DNA of 64,000 nt, from NCBI GenBank assembly GCA_034429715.1, contig DAOUFR010000061.1, positions 1-64,000 of the forward strand. The letters are read 5' to 3'. Under the pieces are notes generated by a model. The model was not told the DNA's origin and searched no databases. It was given only the letters and a program-made list of their open reading frames with translations. The position numbers and the translations under genes are program-made. Origin of the DNA: CAIMUM01 sp034429715. GTDB taxonomy: Bacteria > Chloroflexota > Dehalococcoidia > GIF9 > UBA5629. Positions 49,554-58,572 of the stretch are shown one piece after another (within the stretch, counting starts at the first letter, position 1; each line of letters opens with the position of its first letter).

Positions 49554-51284
49554 TTACTCCGTATACCACAGCTGGTAGTTATAGAACATGTTAATCCCGG
49601 GTTCAATTCCCTTTATCTTGTCGGCACATGCAAAGTTATCCTTGTAATAGACGATGAAATCTACAGGCTGCGCATCTGATACGGCCTGCGAAAGTTCATC
49701 ATATATCTTCTGCCGGTTGACCGGGTCAACAGCCTCAGCGGAGGATGCTCTTTTATAAAGGTCATCTATTTTATCATCGAAAAAGCCGAAGATATTTAAC
49801 CTGCCTTTGGTTGAAAAGAAAATCTCACTGCGGCCTATGGTCAGGGCATCGCCGAAGGACGAAAGAATTACCAGATCCCACGGCTGGTTGCTCACTGCCC
49901 CCGGGCCACCATTGTATTCCGGATTCCTGTCGACGCCGGGCACCTTGTTCATGTAAATCTCGCGTGCAACAAAATCCTGCACCTGGTACTTGGGTTCGAC
50001 CTCAAATCCGATACTATTCAGATTCTGGCCAACGATGTAAGCTGCGGCTTTCTGAACTTCGCTGTCTATGGCAACGGGCAGTACCAGTTTAATTGCTTTA
50101 CCGTCCTTATCCACGAAGCGCTGCTTGCCGTCGATGTCCTTCATCTCGTAGCCAGCGCTTTTTATCAGCGCGATGGCCTTCTGTACATCAGCGGCGGCGT
50201 TCATGCCGAATTTCTGAGTCGCATTCTCGCTATACCAGGGCGAATAGGATGGGATGATTCCATATGCAGGCTCGGCATACCCGCCGAAGATATCGTTGAT
50301 GATGGCCGGCTTGTCGATTGACATCGATATGGCCTGCCTGACTCTGGGATCTTTCAGGCCGATCCAACCGTTGTCGCGCTGGTTGTAGGCAAGCATCAGG
50401 AATTGCCCTGATGGGATGGTTACAACTTTCAGGTCCTTGTTACCACGAAACGTATTGGCGTCCTGCGGTTCGATAAATGCGTAAGATATCTTCCCCTGGT
50501 TCAGACCCTCGTTTATGGCATCCTGCAGGCCGGGTTGATTGATGACATATCCCTCAAAATAAGGAGCGCCGTTATCTTTGCCCAGGTAGTAATAGGGGTT
50601 TCGCTCCATCACCAGGCCCTCGGTTGACGTCCACTCAATGGGCCTGTAGGGTCCCAGGTTGCCGCAGTAGCTCATATTGTTAAACTCCGGCGAAGCCATG
50701 AATTCGTCGGCCATGTTTTCATAATGGCGTGCAATATTACTGGGATAGGGCATCAGATCGTATATGGCATATTCGAAATTAGGGTCGGCGGTTTTCCTGA
50801 CAATCTTGAAAACAGTGCCGCTCACCGCTTCCGCTTTAACCGGCACCAAATTTCCTGCGACCTCCTCCTGCCAACGCGACTTGTCCGCAGTTTCCAGCCA
50901 GTCCGCCAGCATGATGTTGTTAATCGTGTACACATAATCATCCGCCGATACTGCGGTCCCGTCGCTCCATTGCAGGTCATCCCTGATAGTGACCGTGTAA
51001 GTCAGCCCATCCGGAGCCACCTCCAGAGCCCTGGCCATGCATCGCGGCTGCAGTTTATACTGGTTATCGAAAACGGCCAGCGGCTCCACCATAAAACTGG
51101 CGTACCTTCTTGAGGTCCCTCCATCGGTTGCAATTATCCAATTAAGTGTTTGCGCGCTTTCACCAAGTTGTGATTCGATAAATGTACCCTTAACCGGGTG
51201 AAGTTGCGGTCGTGTTGCCGTGCACGCGGGTAAAAGCATGATAAAAATAGTTATGATCGTTGCTAATACTAATATCCTCTTCAT
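49554..51284 (-). CDS. Peptide/solute-binding lipoprotein, family 5 (first copy)
   Basis: A 576-residue family 5 binding protein with signal peptide MKRILVLATIITIFIMLLPA and lipobox Cys 21. It shares TLNWIIATDG, YTVTIRDDLQWSDGTAV and RQAISMSIDKPAI with the next gene and is clearly its tandem duplicate. The frame is open to 51407, but ATG 51284 has AAGGAGA upstream and the only good signal peptide. It is the first gene of the importer operon. The 133 bases upstream contain a CAACC/GGTTG repeat and a TATAAA, possibly promoter elements. Confidence 0.93.
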   Translation of the reverse strand: MKRILVLATIITIFIMLLPACTATRPQLHPVKGTFIESQLGESAQTLNWIIATDGGTSRRYASFMVEPLAVFDNQYKLQPRCMARALEVAPDGLTYTVTIRDDLQWSDGTAVSADDYVYTINNIMLADWLETADKSRWQEEVAGNLVPVKAEAVSGTVFKIVRKTADPNFEYAIYDLMPYPSNIARHYENMADEFMASPEFNNMSYCGNLGPYRPIEWTSTEGLVMERNPYYYLGKDNGAPYFEGYVINQPGLQDAINEGLNQGKISYAFIEPQDANTFRGNKDLKVVTIPSGQFLMLAYNQRDNGWIGLKDPRVRQAISMSIDKPAIINDIFGGYAEPAYGIIPSYSPWYSENATQKFGMNAAADVQKAIALIKSAGYEMKDIDGKQRFVDKDGKAIKLVLPVAIDSEVQKAAAYIVGQNLNSIGFEVEPKYQVQDFVAREIYMNKVPGVDRNPEYNGGPGAVSNQPWDLVILSSFGDALTIGRSEIFFSTKGRLNIFGFFDDKIDDLYKRASSAEAVDPVNRQKIYDELSQAVSDAQPVDFIVYYKDNFACADKIKGIEPGINMFYNYQLWYTE

Positions 51285-51417
51285 ATCTCTCCTTTGACTT
51301 CCTGATTTTATAACGCGGCAACCGTCAATTGGTTGCAGATTTTCACTGTGCGATTTTCTGGAAATTCCCGGTACAGTCCCGGCTGACCGGGGAGAACATA
51401 CTAACATAATTATACGT

Positions 51418-52575
51418 TTAAATGAAGTGCTTTTTCATGCCGTCGATCAGTTCGTCCACCTGCTCAGCAGTCTCAACGCCCACGCGACGCATGGCCGTAT
51501 CGATCTTCTCGTACCTGGTGGCGTCGAAGATATCGTTGAGCTTTTCGTAAAGCCCGGCCCGTCTGCCCACGCGGTAATTGAGCCTCTCCCTGAGAGGCAT
51601 TTCGAGATAACGCTCTATAGTGTCGAGGCACGCCTGTTTGGCCTGCGGAAATTTCCCCTCCAGCTCGGGCAGGAGATTTACTATGTGGTCGCTCTTCAAT
51701 TCTCCAGTGAAATCCAGTTTCGAGATAAAATCGCCTGTTTCCTTTACGATCTCATCCTCGTCCAGAACATCATATTCGCCGGATTTGACCCTCGCCCAGA
51801 GGGGCAGCGTCTCCCCCACCATCAATGTCCTCAGCCTTATGAAATCCGGATTAATACGGTTGAGCACTGCCGCCGATTGCGCGGCATGCTCCTTTGACCA
51901 TTGCCTGCCCCCCAGCCCGGGCATGTAATATTCGGACAGCTCTATACCGGCTTCTTTTATATTGAGGCCCCCTCTGGCATGGTCATCCGCGGTCATGCCC
52001 TTGTCCATGAATTTAAGTACCTCATCCGAGCCGCTCTCCATGCCAATATGGATACGCGACAGGCCGGCCTCCCTCAGCTCTGTCAGCTCACGTACGGTTT
52101 TCTTGGCGGCCGTCTTTGAGCGGCAATAGGACGTGATGCGATCGAGGTCGGTAAAATTATCCTTGAGAGCTGATAGAACTCGCAGCAGATCTGCGTGACG
52201 CATAATGATGCTGTTTGCATCTTGCAGGAATGCCGACCTCCCGCCGGCCCACAGCCACAATGCCACCTGCCTGACCGAGTCGTTATTGGTTACCAGGCTG
52301 TGTATATAGGCGGCCACTTCGCGCGGCTGAATGCCGAAGCCGTTCTTCCACCCGAACTCCCTGATGCCCTGCGCTATGGCCCGGGCTGTCTCAATATCTT
52401 TTATCACGTCCTCAGCAGGTCGCAATTCGAATTTACATCCCCTGTAGGTGTGGCAGAATGCGCATTTATTCCAGGGGCAATTGCGCGTAGCGCGGATTAG
52501 AAGCGAGTAAGCCTCGCTGGGAGGCCGTATCGGTCCGGTCTCGAAGTAATACTGATTCAGCTTTTCCAGGTCCAT
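51418..52575 (-). CDS. Radical SAM protein with Cx4Cx2C cluster motif
   Basis: A 385-residue radical SAM protein. The cluster motif reads RNCPWNKCAFCHTYRG, with Cys 33, 38 and 41, giving C-x4-C-x2-C rather than the usual C-x3-C-x2-C. IHIGMESGSDEVLKFMDKGM is the typical SAM-binding strand, and GIELSEYYMPGLGG a later core strand. The C-terminal 130 residues are helical and not recognised. Many relatives are annotated only as radical SAM. It lies opposite a HAD phosphatase gene. Confidence 0.9.
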   Translation of the reverse strand: MDLEKLNQYYFETGPIRPPSEAYSLLIRATRNCPWNKCAFCHTYRGCKFELRPAEDVIKDIETARAIAQGIREFGWKNGFGIQPREVAAYIHSLVTNNDSVRQVALWLWAGGRSAFLQDANSIIMRHADLLRVLSALKDNFTDLDRITSYCRSKTAAKKTVRELTELREAGLSRIHIGMESGSDEVLKFMDKGMTADDHARGGLNIKEAGIELSEYYMPGLGGRQWSKEHAAQSAAVLNRINPDFIRLRTLMVGETLPLWARVKSGEYDVLDEDEIVKETGDFISKLDFTGELKSDHIVNLLPELEGKFPQAKQACLDTIERYLEMPLRERLNYRVGRRAGLYEKLNDIFDATRYEKIDTAMRRVGVETAEQVDELIDGMKKHFI

Positions 52576-52608
52576 GTTGCCATTTATTTTATCGCGTAAG
52601 TTATCTCG

Positions 52609-52621
52609 GTGGAAATTCCAC
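52609..52621. promoter_or_regulatory. Perfect palindrome in the radical SAM / HAD divergent region
   Basis: GTGGAA-A-TTCCAC, a perfect 13-base inverted repeat, lies in the 90-base gap between the divergent radical SAM and HAD genes. It could be an operator for either. No clear promoter boxes were identified around it. Confidence 0.35.
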
Positions 52622-52665
52622 TCTGCCAGGGCGCAACAGCGATCAAAGTGCTAAAATCTGTTGTC

Positions 52666-53313
52666 ATGAGTAAAAAAGATAACGGCATCGCCGTGGTTTC
52701 TTTCGATGTGGAAGGCACCCTGGTAACCACTGATTTCAGCAGCGCGATCTGGTTCGAAATGATACCGGAGCGCTATTCCAGGAGACACGGGTTAAATTTT
52801 GAAGAAGCGACCATGAAGGTCAGACAGGCCTATGACAGCATCGGTGATCAGCGCCTGGAATGGTATGATGTCCAGTACTGGTTCACCCGCTTCGACCTGG
52901 GCGACGCGGATATCGCCATGGAGGAACTGCAGCCCAGGGTGCAGTACTACCCGGATACCAAGGATGTACTTAAACAACTTAATAAAAAATACGTGCTGAG
53001 CGTAGCGTCGGGATCGCCCAGGCCTTTCTTAAAGCATCTGCTGCGGGACATCGCGCACAATTTCCGCGCCGTCTATTCATCGACCTCCGATTATCAACAG
53101 GTCAAGACCGCCGATTTCTGGGCCGCCATGTGCCGTGATCTGGGTGTGGACCCCGGGCAGATTATTCATATTGGAGATCATGTGCAGTTCGATTTCATTG
53201 AGCCCGCCAGCATAGGTATAAAGGCGTTCCACCTCGACCGCAATCGGGAGGCCGGTATGGAGGCATCACTGCAAAGCCTGAACGAACTGGTCCCAATTCT
53301 AAAAAACATATAG
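52666..53313 (+). CDS. HAD-superfamily hydrolase
   Basis: A 215-residue HAD-fold protein. Motif I is SFDVEGTLV, with Glu in place of the second Asp of DxDGT, which can weaken or alter phosphatase activity. Motif II is SVASGSPRP, motif III a Lys region, and motif IV IIHIGDHVQFDFIEPASIGI. A helical cap lies between about 25 and 95. ATG 52666 lacks a ribosome site, and a GTG at 52609 also lies in frame within a palindrome, so the start is uncertain. Substrate unknown. Confidence 0.86.
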   Translation: MSKKDNGIAVVSFDVEGTLVTTDFSSAIWFEMIPERYSRRHGLNFEEATMKVRQAYDSIGDQRLEWYDVQYWFTRFDLGDADIAMEELQPRVQYYPDTKDVLKQLNKKYVLSVASGSPRPFLKHLLRDIAHNFRAVYSSTSDYQQVKTADFWAAMCRDLGVDPGQIIHIGDHVQFDFIEPASIGIKAFHLDRNREAGMEASLQSLNELVPILKNI

Positions 53314-53362
53314 AAATTGCAAAGATGGAGCGGGATGATGTCGATAGGTGTAATCCCGCCGG

Positions 53363-54298
53363 TTAAAGCGGCAGCCTCTCTACGCTTATAAGGGGCAGCA
53401 GCAGCTCCACGTCACGTTTATGACACAGCTCGGTGCCGGGTGTCAATGTGGCCGCTGTCCCGGCTGCGACAGCGAACCGTGAGGCCTCTTCCAGACTGCC
53501 TCCACCGCTCAGCTTGAAGATCAGTCCCGCCACTGCGGAATCCCCGGCGCCCACGGTGCTCATAACTTCCACAGCCGGCGGCACTACCCTGTAAATGGCA
53601 TCCTTATCGCCGATAATCATGCCTTCCCTGCCGCACGAAATCGCTGCTATGCCGATGCCGTTGCCGATCAGGGTCCTTACAGCGCGTATGATATCCTCCT
53701 GACTGGCGAGATCAACGCCCATAGCGGTCTGCGCCTCCCGTACGTTGGGTTTGACCACATCAGGCCTGGCCTTGATACCCTCCTGCAGCCAGAGATCGGC
53801 CGAGTCGAGTACAGTAGTGATGCCCCGCGCCTTCATCTCATGAATGAGGTCTCTGTAAATATAAAAAGGCACACCCGGCGGCACGCTGCCGGCCATAACT
53901 ATATATTTGGGCCTGGGCTTGAGTGATACGACCTTGGCGATTAGCTTCTTAAGCTCGCCGTCTGAGACTTTAGGGCCGGGCGCGGAGATCCTGGTCTGAC
54001 AGTGTGTCTTGAGATCGGTGATGATAAAGTTGCTCCTGATCTCAGTCTTGATCGGCGTGAAATCATAAGGGACGCCCTGTTGCTTTAGAATTGCCCTGAG
54101 TGTCCTGCCGGCGAATCCGCCTACGAAGCCGTATGCAGTGGTCTTGCCACCCAACTCCTTTACCACCCTGGAAACATTGATGCCTTTCCCACCCGGCTCC
54201 CGTTTGTAGGTAAGCCAGCGATTGGTATCGTCCAGTATAAGATCCTCCACCGCGACATGCCTGTCCAGCGATGGATTAAGTGTTACAGTCGCAATCAA
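53363..54298 (-). CDS. PfkB-family sugar-phosphate kinase (LacC/FruK-like)
   Basis: A 311-residue ribokinase-fold kinase with the 1-phosphofructokinase/tagatose-6-phosphate kinase opening TLNPSLDRHV, PGGKGINVSRVVKELGG, and the ATP/anion-hole motif TVGAGDSAVAGL with catalytic Asp. It would phosphorylate a ketose phosphate to the bisphosphate that the LacD-type aldolase cleaves. TTG 54298 begins directly after the pyruvate kinase stop (TGATTG), with no gap. It could serve as the pathway's phosphofructokinase. Confidence 0.92.
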   Translation of the reverse strand: MIATVTLNPSLDRHVAVEDLILDDTNRWLTYKREPGGKGINVSRVVKELGGKTTAYGFVGGFAGRTLRAILKQQGVPYDFTPIKTEIRSNFIITDLKTHCQTRISAPGPKVSDGELKKLIAKVVSLKPRPKYIVMAGSVPPGVPFYIYRDLIHEMKARGITTVLDSADLWLQEGIKARPDVVKPNVREAQTAMGVDLASQEDIIRAVRTLIGNGIGIAAISCGREGMIIGDKDAIYRVVPPAVEVMSTVGAGDSAVAGLIFKLSGGGSLEEASRFAVAAGTAATLTPGTELCHKRDVELLLPLISVERLPL

Positions 54299-55741
54299 TC
54301 AGATCTTCTCAACTTTGAGCATGTTGGTCGTGCCGGATTTACCCATGGGCACTCCGGCGGTCACCACCACCAGGTCTCCCTCGGAGCAGAGGCCGCATTT
54401 GCGCCCGGCATCGGCGGCCTCTGTAAACATATTCACCACCAGTTTAGGCTCACGAATTTTGAGGGCTGTCACGCCCCATGAAAGTGATAACTGTCTGCGT
54501 ATGGAGTCAATAGCGGTAACAGCCAGTATCGGCGTGCGCGGACGGTACTTCGATACCCGCCTGGCGGTGCTGCCCGAAGCCGTATAGGCGATAATGGCCC
54601 TGGCTCCCAACTGGTGTGCCGTGTGGCAGGCAGCATAGCTGATGGCATCATCCGTCAGCGGTTGTAGGTACTTGCCTCGATTGGCCATATTTTCATCGTA
54701 GGGCAGCGCGTTTTCGGCTTCAAGGGCTATCAGGGACATCATTTTCACAGTCTCAACGGGATACTGCCCGATAGCCGTCTCCTCGGACAGCATAATGGCA
54801 TCCGTGCCGTCAAAGATAGCGTTGGCTACATCGGTGGCTTCGGCGCGCGTGGGCATGGGTGAATCAACCATCGACTCCAGCATCTGGGTTGCTACAATGA
54901 CGGGTTTACCCGCGTAGTTGCATTTTCGAATAAGCTCCTTTTGGACAATCGGCACGCGCTGTATGGGTATCTGCACGCCAAGATCGCCGCGCGCCACCAT
55001 GACGCCGTCGGCGGCTTCAAGTATCGAGTCGAAATTATTCAGCCCCTCGAGACGTTCGATTTTGGCGATTATCTTGACTGTCGATCCCCTCTCCACCAGG
55101 AATTCCCGCACCTTTATCACATCTTCGGCGTTGCGCACGAAGGACAGCCCCACAAAGTCGATATCATGAGCAACGGCAAAATCCAGATGCTGCCAGTCCT
55201 CTTCGGTCACGGCGTCAATGTCCCAGGTGACTCCGGGCACGGTAACCCCCTTGTTATCGAACAGCCTACCGCCTGTGATTACTCTACACTTGACGGAGTC
55301 GGAGGTGATCGATTCAACTTCCAGGCTGATCAATCCATCATCCAGTAGAATGGTCTGACCGAGCTTTACATGGTGCGGTAAGTCGGGCAGGTCGACCGAG
55401 ACCTGCGATTCATCTCCGAGCACGTCCCGCGTGGTCAGAATAAAATCGGCTCCCTCTCTGAGCCTGATACCTCCCTTCCTGACCTTGCCGGTACGGTCCT
55501 TCGGGCCGGGCAGGTCAAGCAGCATGGCCGGAGACACCTTCAATTTGGTCGCTTCCCGTCGCAGCAGTCCCAGATACTCGGCATGCTCTTCAATGGTGCC
55601 ATGCGAGGCATTAATGCGGGCAACGTTCATCCCGGCCTCCAGTAGTTGTCTGATCACAGAGGGCGCTATGCTGCTGGGGCCGATAGTGCAAACGATTTTG
55701 GTTTTTCGCAGGGTCAGATCCTGCTGTGGCAATTTGGCCAT
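54299..55741 (-). CDS. pyk: Pyruvate kinase
   Basis: A 480-residue pyruvate kinase, converting phosphoenolpyruvate and ADP to pyruvate and ATP. It has KIVCTIGPSS and GMNVARINASHGT at the N-terminus, the active-site segment IIAKIERLEGLNNFDSILE, VMVARGDLGVQIP, and VATQMLESMVDSPMPTRAE. The C-terminal regulatory domain is present. ATG 55741 is preferred over TTG 55747; AGGTTTGG lies just upstream. It is the middle gene of an aldolase - pyruvate kinase - kinase transcript. Confidence 0.97.
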   Translation of the reverse strand: MAKLPQQDLTLRKTKIVCTIGPSSIAPSVIRQLLEAGMNVARINASHGTIEEHAEYLGLLRREATKLKVSPAMLLDLPGPKDRTGKVRKGGIRLREGADFILTTRDVLGDESQVSVDLPDLPHHVKLGQTILLDDGLISLEVESITSDSVKCRVITGGRLFDNKGVTVPGVTWDIDAVTEEDWQHLDFAVAHDIDFVGLSFVRNAEDVIKVREFLVERGSTVKIIAKIERLEGLNNFDSILEAADGVMVARGDLGVQIPIQRVPIVQKELIRKCNYAGKPVIVATQMLESMVDSPMPTRAEATDVANAIFDGTDAIMLSEETAIGQYPVETVKMMSLIALEAENALPYDENMANRGKYLQPLTDDAISYAACHTAHQLGARAIIAYTASGSTARRVSKYRPRTPILAVTAIDSIRRQLSLSWGVTALKIREPKLVVNMFTEAADAGRKCGLCSEGDLVVVTAGVPMGKSGTTNMLKVEKI

Positions 55742-55749
55742 CTCCAAAC

Positions 55750-56760
55750 CTAATACCTGCGGTACCAGCCCGCGTCCGTATCTGCCAGTTTTTCCGCGCT
55801 CAGACCAAACTTACCGTACCAGGGTCGGGCATAGCGCCCGGCTATCTCAACCAGCTCCTGCATCCTTTTGGCAGCAGTCCCCGATAAGAAGTTGATCCTG
55901 TTATCTCTTGATTCCATCTCAGTTGCTTCCTGCCATATAGCACGTCCGCCTAAAAACCCGGAGGCGCCGGCCTGGCAGGCAATGGTCACCTGCTGTTTAA
56001 AGGTATCATAGTCCACGCCTGCGCTGAGAATAACCCAGGGAACGGACGATGCCCCGTCAAGCTGCCGGCAATACCCGGCCAGCTTGCCCGTGTCTTGCTC
56101 ATATTTCAAATCCGCCGGGAACTCGGCCTTCAGCACATCGATCGGCAGGGCGGTGATCTGCCGTGCCGTCTCGATCACCATCTGCGGCAGATTGCGGGCA
56201 AATTCGGCGGAATCCATGGTCTCACCCTCGACCCGGTAGGTCTTGGGCTCGACCAGCAGCGGAATGTCGTATTTGATACAGTCTGCTGCGACCCTCTCAA
56301 TGATTTTGAGCTGTTTCTTTGCCAGTTTGGTAATATCAGGCCTGTAGTAGACCAGTATCTTTACCGCCGATGCGCCCATGCGCTTGATCTTCTCCACGCC
56401 CCAGTCCTTGAGCAACGCGGTAAGTCGTCCGGTGGGGTCCTTCTGGTATCCGGTGGCCTCGATGCTGACCAGCAGACCGGTCTGCCCCCGCAAGGCGCCG
56501 CCGGCTATACACTGAGCAGCCCCGTATTCCGGATCGAGCAATATTCCGCTGGAGTGCGGCCCCAGCGCCGAGCACAGGTCCAGCTTCATTTGAACGATCT
56601 CAGCATAATCCGGGGCTTCATGGTGCGAGCCCTCCATCATCGAGACAAGCCCGGAGCGATGGTCCATGGCACACATGACCAGCAGCCCCGACGGCGTCGC
56701 TATCTGTTGCAGCCCCCGGATTTTCCCCATCGATATCTGTTTGTTCTTTCCGCTCATCAT
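55750..56760 (-). CDS. LacD-like class I (tagatose/fructose) bisphosphate aldolase
   Basis: A 336-residue TIM-barrel aldolase of the LacD type. VLKAEFPADL holds the Schiff-base Lys, and CAMDHRSGL, ILLDPEYGAAQ, LLVEPKTYR and VILSAGVDYDTF are family phrases. It splits a ketohexose 1,6-bisphosphate into dihydroxyacetone phosphate and glyceraldehyde 3-phosphate. First gene of the operon with pyruvate kinase and a PfkB kinase. No ribosome site is visible; TTGTAA and TATATT, spaced 17 bases (the -10 at plus 56768-56773), place initiation almost at ATG 56760, so the message may be leaderless. TTG 56769 is inside the promoter. Confidence 0.92.
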   Translation of the reverse strand: MMSGKNKQISMGKIRGLQQIATPSGLLVMCAMDHRSGLVSMMEGSHHEAPDYAEIVQMKLDLCSALGPHSSGILLDPEYGAAQCIAGGALRGQTGLLVSIEATGYQKDPTGRLTALLKDWGVEKIKRMGASAVKILVYYRPDITKLAKKQLKIIERVAADCIKYDIPLLVEPKTYRVEGETMDSAEFARNLPQMVIETARQITALPIDVLKAEFPADLKYEQDTGKLAGYCRQLDGASSVPWVILSAGVDYDTFKQQVTIACQAGASGFLGGRAIWQEATEMESRDNRINFLSGTAAKRMQELVEIAGRYARPWYGKFGLSAEKLADTDAGWYRRY

Positions 56761-56896
56761 GTTAATCAATATAGCCGTTTATAATTCCGATTACAAGTCA
56801 GCTCTACCATATAGCCTGTAATAAAAATCGCAGAAGATTTATAATAACAAGTTGTCGCCTGCAAAACGGGCAACAGTAAAATCGTGCGGCAAAGCA

Positions 56897-57850
56897 ATGC
56901 AGACTACAGCTTCGACAGATTCATACAATATCAATTCGGTCTGCTGTAACGGTAAGCTGACCTGGTATTACATTGAACAGGCCTCGGAACGCGAGGTCCA
57001 GTACCTGTCCGACAATTTCCATTTCCACACTCTGGCGCTGGACGACGTGCTCAGCCGGGTGCAGCGCCCTAAAATTGATGACTATGAATCCTATCTGTTT
57101 GTCGTCCTGCACTTCCCCGTTTTCGATAAGACCAACCGCGTAACCACACCCAGCGAACTTGATATCTTCATAGGTGAGAACTTCGTGGTCACCAGTCACA
57201 AAGGTGATCTCAAGCCGCTCTCCAAGCTGTTTAACGAGTGCCTGATCGATGAAGACATACGACAAAAATACATGGGACGGAGCGCAAGCTTCCTTTTCTA
57301 CCAGTTGCTTGACCGCCTGGTTAACTACTGCTTCCCTATCCTGGACAGGATCGAGGATAACATAGATAAGATCGAGGACCTTATATTCTCCCGCGCCGTT
57401 CCCGAGACGGTGAGAGAGATCTCCATGATACGCCGTGACCTGATCTCATTTCGCCGCATTGTTCACCCTCAGATATCAGTGGTGGAAGAGCTGGAAAAGG
57501 AGAAATACCCGTTCTTTAAAGAAGACCAGGATGTGTATTTCGGCGACATAGCCGACCATATCCGTAAGATCTGGGACGGACTGGAAGACTGCAAGGAGGT
57601 TGTGGACGGGCTGGCGGATACCAGCAACTGGCTCACCTCGCATCGCATCCAGGAGGTGATGCGGGTGCTGACCATCGTCATGGCGATGATGGCGCCGGCC
57701 ACCCTGATTGCCAGCATCTACGGGATGAATGTTCACCTGCCGGGCGGAAACGGCGGCGGCGATCCGCTGACTTTCATCCTTGTCATAGTTTTCATGCTGG
57801 TTACCGCCGGTGGGATGCTATGGTACTTCCATCGCAAGAACTGGATTTAG
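56897..57850 (+). CDS. corA: CorA-type divalent cation transporter
   Basis: A 317-residue Mg2+/Co2+ channel-type transporter. The large cytoplasmic N-terminal domain ends in the long stalk helix. Two C-terminal membrane helices are joined by the signature YGMNVHLPGG, which forms the selectivity filter. The tail ends in basic FHRKNWI. ATG 56897 is used; the frame is open from TTG 56852. A TATAAT at about 56836 could be the -10 box. The next gene begins 10 bases after the stop. Confidence 0.95.
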   Translation: MQTTASTDSYNINSVCCNGKLTWYYIEQASEREVQYLSDNFHFHTLALDDVLSRVQRPKIDDYESYLFVVLHFPVFDKTNRVTTPSELDIFIGENFVVTSHKGDLKPLSKLFNECLIDEDIRQKYMGRSASFLFYQLLDRLVNYCFPILDRIEDNIDKIEDLIFSRAVPETVREISMIRRDLISFRRIVHPQISVVEELEKEKYPFFKEDQDVYFGDIADHIRKIWDGLEDCKEVVDGLADTSNWLTSHRIQEVMRVLTIVMAMMAPATLIASIYGMNVHLPGGNGGGDPLTFILVIVFMLVTAGGMLWYFHRKNWI

Positions 57851-57860
57851 GTGCAGGCGC

Positions 57861-58547
57861 ATGGCAGTAACCAAAGGATTATTTTACTCGTACAGGTTCG
57901 TTTTCATCACAGCGCTCTTCATCACATGTCTTCTGGCTTCCAATATTCTGATCGTTAAGCAGATCGAGCTTTTCGGCCTCACCCTCCCGGCTGCCATTGT
58001 AATCTTCCCTCTCAGCTACATCTTCGGGGATGTGTTGACCGAGGTATACGGCTACAGCCAGGCCAGGCGCGTTATCTGGCTGGGCTTTTTCTGTAACCTG
58101 CTGATGGTCATCGCAATCTGGCTGGTGGGCATCCTGCCTGCCTCATCGGTATTCGATGCGCAGGCCGCCTATGAACGGATACTGGGCAATACCCCCCGTT
58201 TCCTGATTGCCTCTTTTATCGCTTACCTGGCCGGGGAGTTTGTGAATTCCTACGTTATGGCCCGCATGAAGATTTTAACCAGGGGGAGATGGCTGTGGAC
58301 GCGCACCATTGCATCAACCGTAGCCGGGGAGGCCGTGGATACGGCCATTGTGCTCCTCGTCGGCTTCTGGGGAGTGCTGCCGCCCGCGTTCATTTTCTCT
58401 ATGATACTCTGGCACTGGCTGTTTAAAATCTGCTATGAAGTCCTGGCCACGCCGTTAACCTATACACTGGTCGGGTATCTTAAGAAAGCCGAGAACCTCG
58501 ATACTTACGACTATGGTACCGATTTCAATCCCTTGCGGGCGGATTGA
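57861..58547 (+). CDS. VUT-family membrane transporter (YhhQ, queuosine precursor type)
   Basis: A 228-residue membrane protein with six helices. LLASNILIVKQIELFGLTLP, FPLSYIFGDVLTEVYGYSQA and SFIAYLAGEFVNSYVMARMK are diagnostic of the VUT/YhhQ family, whose characterised members import the queuosine precursors preQ0/preQ1 or queuine. AGGTGCAGG precedes ATG 57861. The frame opens upstream within corA, but that part is not conserved. It fits the tRNA-modification theme with elp3, though it is far from that gene. Confidence 0.93.
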   Translation: MAVTKGLFYSYRFVFITALFITCLLASNILIVKQIELFGLTLPAAIVIFPLSYIFGDVLTEVYGYSQARRVIWLGFFCNLLMVIAIWLVGILPASSVFDAQAAYERILGNTPRFLIASFIAYLAGEFVNSYVMARMKILTRGRWLWTRTIASTVAGEAVDTAIVLLVGFWGVLPPAFIFSMILWHWLFKICYEVLATPLTYTLVGYLKKAENLDTYDYGTDFNPLRAD

Positions 58548-58572
58548 TTAGGCCCTAAAATTTAATTGGAAC

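Noticed and set aside
53330..53359. GCGGGAT/ATCCCGC stem between the HAD and kinase genes as a terminator
   Set aside because: The loop is 16 bases and there is no T-run on either strand, so it is too weak to call.
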